Positions 59,780-64,000 of a stretch of 64,000 nt of DNA are shown in pieces; the stretch's first letter is position 1; each line of letters begins with the position of its first letter. The position numbers and the translations under genes were made by a program. Source of the DNA: Pseudobdellovibrionaceae bacterium (GTDB lineage Bacteria > Bdellovibrionota > Bdellovibrionia > Bdellovibrionales > Bdellovibrionaceae); assembly GCA_019637955.1 (NCBI GenBank), contig JAHBUS010000004.1, positions 186,001-250,000 on the forward strand, written 5' to 3'. The notes below the pieces were generated by a model. The model was given only the letters and a program-made list of their open reading frames with translations, did not search any database and was not told the origin of the DNA.

Positions 59780-60418
59780 ATGAACAAGGCGATTTTTCGG
59801 CTCATGGTGGGTTTTCGGCGCTTCCGCGAGAAGTACTATGTGCCCGAGCATTCGATTTATCAGCGCTTGGCCTCTTCGGGCCAAACCCCCAAGACTTTGT
59901 TGATCGGCTGCAGCGACTCGCGCGTCGACCCCGCGATTTTGACCGGCGCGGCTCCGGGTGAATTGTTCGTGGTGCGCAACGTGGCCAACTTGGTCCCGCC
60001 TTGCGCCACGGTCACCAACGGTTTTCACGGAACCAGCTCGGCGATTGAGTTCGCGGTCATGAATCTCAAAGTCGACAACGTGATTGTTTTGGGCCACCGC
60101 CAATGCGGCGGCGTCCGCGCCCTCATGCAGCCGAGCGAAACCACGGGTCAGTTTATCGGGTCTTGGATCAAGATCGCCGACGATGCACGCACCAAAGTTT
60201 TGGCCGAAGCCGGTGATGCCGACGACGAAACAAAATGGCGAATGGCCGAAATGGAATCGCTCAAAGTGTCGATTCGAAATCTGCACACTTTCCCTTTCGT
60301 GCAAGAGGCGATCAAGTCCCGCGGGATGAACGTCATCGGAATTTATTTTGACCTCGAGCGCGGCCAACTCTGGGAGCTCGATAACGAGCTGGGCGCGTTC
60401 CGCCAACTCGAAATTTAA
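59780..60418 (+). CDS. Beta-class carbonic anhydrase
   Basis: A 212-residue protein with the beta-CA zinc site: Cys44 and the Asp46/Arg48 dyad in LLIGCSDSRVDPAIL, and His106/Cys109 in VIVLGHRQCGGVRAL. It interconverts CO2 and bicarbonate in the cytosol for anaplerotic carboxylation or pH control. The body has FVVRNVANLVPP and GTSSAIEFAVMNLKV. The ATG at 59780 fits the family start (MNKAIFRLMVGFRRFREKYY); the open frame upstream to 59273 overlaps Ada-AlkA and is not supported. The ribosome-binding site is weak. It is divergent from Ada-AlkA. Confidence 0.93.
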   Translation: MNKAIFRLMVGFRRFREKYYVPEHSIYQRLASSGQTPKTLLIGCSDSRVDPAILTGAAPGELFVVRNVANLVPPCATVTNGFHGTSSAIEFAVMNLKVDNVIVLGHRQCGGVRALMQPSETTGQFIGSWIKIADDARTKVLAEAGDADDETKWRMAEMESLKVSIRNLHTFPFVQEAIKSRGMNVIGIYFDLERGQLWELDNELGAFRQLEI

Positions 60419-60523
60419 GCGCTGGGGCAATTTTCCCGGCGCCTGGCTTTGAAACCAATCCAATCCGCATAATCGTGATCTGAACTTGGGCTCCCGTGGT
60501 CTGCTTCTTGCTCGAATCCTCGC

Positions 60524-61513
60524 ATGAGCTTGGTACGCGTCACCCCCGATGGACTTTACTGCGAAGCCGGAGACTTTTACATCGACCCTTGGCGGCCGGT
60601 GAAGACCGCCGTCATCACCCATGTCCACTCGGATCATGCCCGCGTGGGGTCCGGTTTTTATTACGCCACCCATGGCTCGGTTCCCTTGCTCCAGCACCGC
60701 CTGGGCGAGATCAACTGCGAAGGCAAAAACTACGGCGAAAAATTCAAAGTCGGCAACACCTGGGTGAGCCTTCACTCTGCGGGGCACATTCTGGGTTCGG
60801 CCCAAGTGCGCATTGAGCACAAAGAAGATGTCTGGGTTTTATCGGGAGATTATAAACGTACCTTCGATCCGTCTTGCGAGCCCTTCGAAGTCGTTCCGTG
60901 CGACACCTTCGTTTCCGAAGCGACGTTCGCGCTGCCGATTTACAAGTGGCAAACGGGCGCGGTGACCGCCAAACATCTCTACGATTGGTGGCAAAGCGAA
61001 CCCGAACGCCCCTCGATCGTCTTTTGCTACGCGCTCGGCAAGGCGCAGAGAATCCTGGCCGAACTCACGGCGTACACCGACCGCACGGTTTACGTTCACG
61101 GGGCGGTTCACAACCTCACCGAGATTTACCGCGCGCAAAAGATCTCCATGCTTCCCACCCGCCTCGTGACCGATGCGCACAAGGATCACGATTTCAAAGG
61201 CGACCTGATCTTGGCGCCGCCATCGGGACACCGCTCACCTTGGATGAAGCGATTCAAAGACCCGCAAACTGCCTTCGCTTCGGGCTGGATGCAAGTGCGC
61301 GGCGCGCGCCGGCGCAAAGGTTACGAAAAGGGCTTCGTGCTCTCGGACCATGCGGATTGGAACGAACTCAATCTCACCATCACGCAGACGGGGGCGAAGA
61401 CGGTCTATCTGACTCACGGAAAGACCGACGTGCTCGAGCGTTATCTCAAAGAAAAGGGTCTCACGGTCAAACTCTTCGAAACCGATTACGAAGATAGCGG
61501 CGAGCCCACATGA
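60524..61513 (+). CDS. Ligase-associated DNA exonuclease (MBL/beta-CASP-like)
   Basis: A 329-residue metallo-beta-lactamase-fold nuclease with the HxHxDH motif at 33-38 (ITHVHSDHARVG), a second His in LHSAGHILGSAQVRI, WVLSGDYKRTFDP with the metal Asp, and VLSDHADWNELN with the C-terminal His. This matches the ligase-associated DNA exonuclease family, whose genes occur with an ATP-dependent ligase and an Lhr-like helicase, as here. It probably trims DNA 3' or 5' ends at breaks before ligation. Its stop overlaps the ligase start (ATGA). Confidence 0.92.
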   Translation: MSLVRVTPDGLYCEAGDFYIDPWRPVKTAVITHVHSDHARVGSGFYYATHGSVPLLQHRLGEINCEGKNYGEKFKVGNTWVSLHSAGHILGSAQVRIEHKEDVWVLSGDYKRTFDPSCEPFEVVPCDTFVSEATFALPIYKWQTGAVTAKHLYDWWQSEPERPSIVFCYALGKAQRILAELTAYTDRTVYVHGAVHNLTEIYRAQKISMLPTRLVTDAHKDHDFKGDLILAPPSGHRSPWMKRFKDPQTAFASGWMQVRGARRRKGYEKGFVLSDHADWNELNLTITQTGAKTVYLTHGKTDVLERYLKEKGLTVKLFETDYEDSGEPT

Positions 61514-63177
61514 AGCTTTTCAACGAACTCTTTCAACAGCTGGACGCCACCACGTCGACGCTCGAAAAAGTGGACGCGCTTAAAAAATACTTCAAGCGTG
61601 CGCCTGAGCATGACGCCGTCTGGGCGGTGCTGATCCTGACGGGACGGATCCAAAAAAAATACCTGACGTCCCGAAATTTGCGCGATTCTTTTTTAAGAAC
61701 GACGGGCTATCCCGATTGGTTGTTCGAAGAAAGCTACGCCCATGTCGGCGACACCGCCGAGACCTTGAGCCTTTTGCTTCAGAGTCTTGAGTTGGTTCAA
61801 CAGGACGATCTGCAAGAGCGTCCGTCAAAACCCCTGCACCTGTGGATGGAGAGCGAAATCCCCGCCCTCGGAAAGCTCAAAGACGAAACGGCGCGGGCCG
61901 ATAAACTGATGGAGCTCTGGCGCGAACTCGATGCGGATCAAATTTTTATTTTGAATAAACTGATCACGGGCGGTTTCCGCGTCGGCGTGAGCGAAAAATT
62001 GGTGATTCGCGCTTTGTCCGAGGTGTTCGGCACGGCCAGCGATCAGATCTCTCACCGCTTGACCGGACCGCAAGAGGCCACCGTCGAGAATTTTCGTCGG
62101 TGGGTCTCGACCGAGGTCAGCGAGCTCGCGGTCAGCCAACCTTATCCCTTCTGCTTGGCTTACGCTTGGGGCGATCGCAAAGATGAAAATTGGCGCCCCG
62201 AAGAATGGGCGCTGGAGTGGAAGTACGACGGCATCCGCTCGCAAGTGATCCGGCGTGAAGACCACGTTTGGATCTGGTCTCGAGGCGAAGAGGAAATCAC
62301 GGCGACCTTTCCGGAGCTCACCCAGGACTTTGCGGGCCTTGAGCCGGGCACCGTTCTGGATGGAGAGGTGGTCGTGCTTCGCGACGGCTTGGTCCAGCCT
62401 TTTCAGGATTTGCAAAAAAGATTGGGCCGCAAAAAAGTCTCGGCCGCGACGTTGAAAGAGCAGCCCGCTGGATTTATCGCCTATGATTGCCTCGAGTGGA
62501 AAGGCGAAGACATCCGCCAACGTCCCTTCTCCGAGCGCCGCAAAATTCTCGGCGAAGCCCTTGCGGGTTTGTCGAGTCCGCGACTCCAAGTCTCCCCGAT
62601 TTTGTCGTTACCGCCCGGCTCGACACTCGACGATCTTGAAAGTCTGCGCTCCCAGTCCCGAGAAAACCGCGCCGAGGGCCTGATGCTCAAAGCTTGGGGT
62701 AGTCCGTACATCGTGGGCCGTAAAATCGGCTACTGGTGGAAGCACAAAGTCGATCCCCTCACGCTCGACGCCGTTTTGATTTACGCGCAAGCCGGCACCG
62801 GCCGACGGGCCAACCTTTACACCGATTACACGTTCGCCCTTTGGAAAGAAGAAGAGGGCGAACGTTTGCTCGTCCCCTTTGCCAAGGCGTACTCGGGTCT
62901 CGATCAAGGCGAGATCGACGAACTCGATTCTTGGATTCGACGCCACACCGTCGAAAAATTTGGACCCGTTCGATCGTTGCGGCCCGAGCAAGTTTTCGAA
63001 CTTGGCTTCGAGGGGATTTCAAAATCCAACCGGCATAAATCTGGGATCGCCGTGCGGTTTCCGCGGATCTTGCGCTGGCGCAAAGATAAAAAACCCGCGG
63101 ATGCCGACAGCCTGGGGACGGCTCTTCAACTTCTCGACTCTGTCGCTCCCGCCCGCGAAGCCGAGGCCTCGCCATGA
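61510..63177 (+). CDS. ATP-dependent DNA ligase (ligase-associated repair cluster type)
   Basis: A 555-residue protein. Residues 1-200 form the helical N-terminal DNA-binding domain (LDADQIFILNKLITGGFRVG). The nucleotidyltransferase domain has the active-site Lys238 (ALEWKYDGIRSQVIRRE), then WSRGEEEITATFPEL, VLDGEVVVLRDG, PAGFIAYDCLEW, AEGLMLKAWGSPYIVGRK and YWWKHKVDPLTLDAVLIYAQ. The C-terminal OB fold contains FALWKEEEGERLLVPFAKAY. It seals nicks using ATP, distinct from the essential NAD-dependent LigA. It overlaps the exonuclease before it and the helicase after it (ATGA at 63174), so the three are one translational unit. Confidence 0.95.
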   Translation: MKLFNELFQQLDATTSTLEKVDALKKYFKRAPEHDAVWAVLILTGRIQKKYLTSRNLRDSFLRTTGYPDWLFEESYAHVGDTAETLSLLLQSLELVQQDDLQERPSKPLHLWMESEIPALGKLKDETARADKLMELWRELDADQIFILNKLITGGFRVGVSEKLVIRALSEVFGTASDQISHRLTGPQEATVENFRRWVSTEVSELAVSQPYPFCLAYAWGDRKDENWRPEEWALEWKYDGIRSQVIRREDHVWIWSRGEEEITATFPELTQDFAGLEPGTVLDGEVVVLRDGLVQPFQDLQKRLGRKKVSAATLKEQPAGFIAYDCLEWKGEDIRQRPFSERRKILGEALAGLSSPRLQVSPILSLPPGSTLDDLESLRSQSRENRAEGLMLKAWGSPYIVGRKIGYWWKHKVDPLTLDAVLIYAQAGTGRRANLYTDYTFALWKEEEGERLLVPFAKAYSGLDQGEIDELDSWIRRHTVEKFGPVRSLRPEQVFELGFEGISKSNRHKSGIAVRFPRILRWRKDKKPADADSLGTALQLLDSVAPAREAEASP

Positions 63178-64000
63178 AGGTCAAAGCTCAAGATCCTTTG
63201 GTTCCCATCCGGAACTTTTTCAAGAACCGGGGTTGGACTCCCTTCGCTTTTCAAGAGCAGGCCTGGGAGGCGTGCGTTCGCGGCGAATCGGGATTGATTC
63301 ACGTGCCGACCGGCTCGGGCAAAACTTACGCGGCCGTGATGGGCGTCTTTGCCAAAATCATGGCGGCGCCTAAGACCAAATCTCTCAAGGCCCTTTACAT
63401 CACTCCCCTCAGAGCGCTGGCGCGCGACATCGAACTGGCGCTGCAAGAACCCATCGAGCAAGAAGGCTGGCCGGTCAAAGTCGAGTCGCGAACCGGAGAC
63501 ACCAAAGGCACGGTGAAAAAAAAGCAGTTGCAGAATCCGGCCGACTTTCTTCTGACGACGCCCGAGTCGCTCTCGGTGCTGATTTCGCAAACCGAAGCCG
63601 AGGAGATTCTCAAATCCGTTCAAGTGGTGATTCTGGATGAATGGCACGAGTTGATGTCCAGCAAACGAGGCAGCCTACTGGAGCTGAGTTTGTCTTACCT
63701 CAGGCACCTTAATCCCGAACTTCAGGTCTGGGCTTTGTCGGCCTCCATCGGAAACATCGAACAGGCCGCGCAGGTGGCGGTCGGTCCCAACGTCAAACCG
63801 GTCATCATCTCGGGCGGAAGCGACCGCAATCTCGAGATCGACGTCTTGCTTCCCGCTTCCATCGATGGTTTTCCTTGGGCCGGCCATTTGGGATTCGCGC
63901 TTCGCGACGCCCTCATTCAGACTCTGGACCGCGAAAAGTCGACGCTTATTTTTACCAACACCCGCTCCCAAGCCGAGCGTTGGTTCGAAACGCTCTCGGA
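63174..64000 (+). CDS. Lhr-like DEXH helicase of the ligase-associated cluster (partial, C-terminus off the window)
   Basis: The frame opens at the ATG at 63174, which overlaps the ligase stop, and runs off the window after 275 codons. Visible motifs are FAFQEQAWEACVRGESGLIH, PTGSGKTYAAV (Walker A, Lys50), LYITPLRALARDI (Ia), TTPESLSVL (Ib), VVILDEWHELM (DEXH box), WALSASIGN (III) and LIFTNTRSQAERWFETLS (IV). This is the superfamily 2 Lhr-core type found in ligase-associated DNA-damage-response operons with the upstream exonuclease and ligase. A metallophosphoesterase gene (PdeM type) often follows in such operons, beyond this window. Confidence 0.93.
   Translation, partial: MKVKAQDPLVPIRNFFKNRGWTPFAFQEQAWEACVRGESGLIHVPTGSGKTYAAVMGVFAKIMAAPKTKSLKALYITPLRALARDIELALQEPIEQEGWPVKVESRTGDTKGTVKKKQLQNPADFLLTTPESLSVLISQTEAEEILKSVQVVILDEWHELMSSKRGSLLELSLSYLRHLNPELQVWALSASIGNIEQAAQVAVGPNVKPVIISGGSDRNLEIDVLLPASIDGFPWAGHLGFALRDALIQTLDREKSTLIFTNTRSQAERWFETLS

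Noticed and set aside
60421-60460. GC-rich imperfect hairpin after the carbonic anhydrase gene
   Set aside because: The stem includes a wobble pair and lacks a clear T-tract.
1-64000. CRISPR arrays, tRNA or rRNA genes, transposases and phage genes
   Set aside because: No regular spaced repeats, cloverleaf-like sequences, rRNA motifs or recombinase/transposase domains were seen on either strand.

Overview
The window is a gene-dense stretch of a Gram-negative bacterial chromosome. It shows outer-membrane barrels, lipoproteins, Tat signals and TolC/RND export. No gap between genes exceeds about 240 bases, most genes form operons with 4-base start/stop overlaps, and I see no tRNA, rRNA, insertion sequence, prophage or CRISPR array. 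Many exported wall-active or proteolytic enzymes, tyrosine-rich secreted proteins, CHASE3-type hybrid kinases, the PA2778/PA2779 gene pair and an XRE regulator of Bdellovibrio-like type make a member of the Bdellovibrionota or a related predatory/deltaproteobacterial lineage plausible. That placement is inference; no taxonomic marker gene is present.

Layout. 1-3.7 kb: a minus-strand operon (XRE regulator, cysteine-less glutaredoxin-like protein, methyltransferase, truncated DoxX), then a second methyltransferase, a second DoxX and a DUF2007-like membrane protein. 3.8-8.2 kb: CHASE3 hybrid kinase with HPt, pirin plus a nucleotide-sugar-type reductase, PAP2 phosphatase. 8.3-10.4 kb: exported Tyr-rich protein and a subtilase whose ribosome-binding site lies in a perfect hairpin. 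10.4-16.5 kb: YcaQ-like glycosylase, acetyltransferases, a CPA2 antiporter, an outer-membrane protein, and an AAC(6')-like/VOC pair. 16.6-18.4 kb: diacylglycerol-kinase-like enzyme coupled to a metallophosphoesterase. 18.6-24.4 kb: an exported three-gene operon (YkuD-like L,D-transpeptidase, unknown protein, PPDK/glucan-dikinase-like enzyme with a signal peptide), followed by an exported serine hydrolase. 24.4-29.8 kb: a seven-gene molybdenum hydroxylase cassette carrying its own maturation factors, a SufU scaffold and a diheme cytochrome c.

29.9-41.2 kb: DTW tRNA-modification enzyme, MnmC-like methyltransferase, YbiT-type ABC-F ATPase with one decayed ATP site, RhlE helicase, DUF4336/PA2778/PA2779 genes, two outer-membrane proteins, and a NodI/NodJ-like ABC exporter. 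41.2-48.1 kb: a long minus-strand run. Its upstream part (small exported Cys/Gly/Tyr-rich protein, SBP_bac_5-like protein, Tat-exported DUF1513 propeller, SdpA-like protein, HTTM/SdpB-like protein) looks like a peptide-maturation system. Its downstream part holds a Bcr/CflA transporter, a DUF1993 protein, a truncated haemoglobin and an alkyltransferase-like protein. 48.2-55.1 kb: TolC, RND pump, YggU and a second hybrid kinase as one coupled operon without an adaptor gene. 55.2-57.7 kb: two flavin oxidoreductases and a small lipoprotein.

57.7-64 kb is a DNA-repair block: an Ada-AlkA fusion with separate Ogt, a beta-carbonic anhydrase, then the ligase-associated exonuclease, ATP-dependent ligase and Lhr-like helicase, the last running off the window. 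The two least explained systems are the exported dikinase operon (18.6-23.4 kb) and the SDP-toxin-like operon (43.8-48.1 kb).
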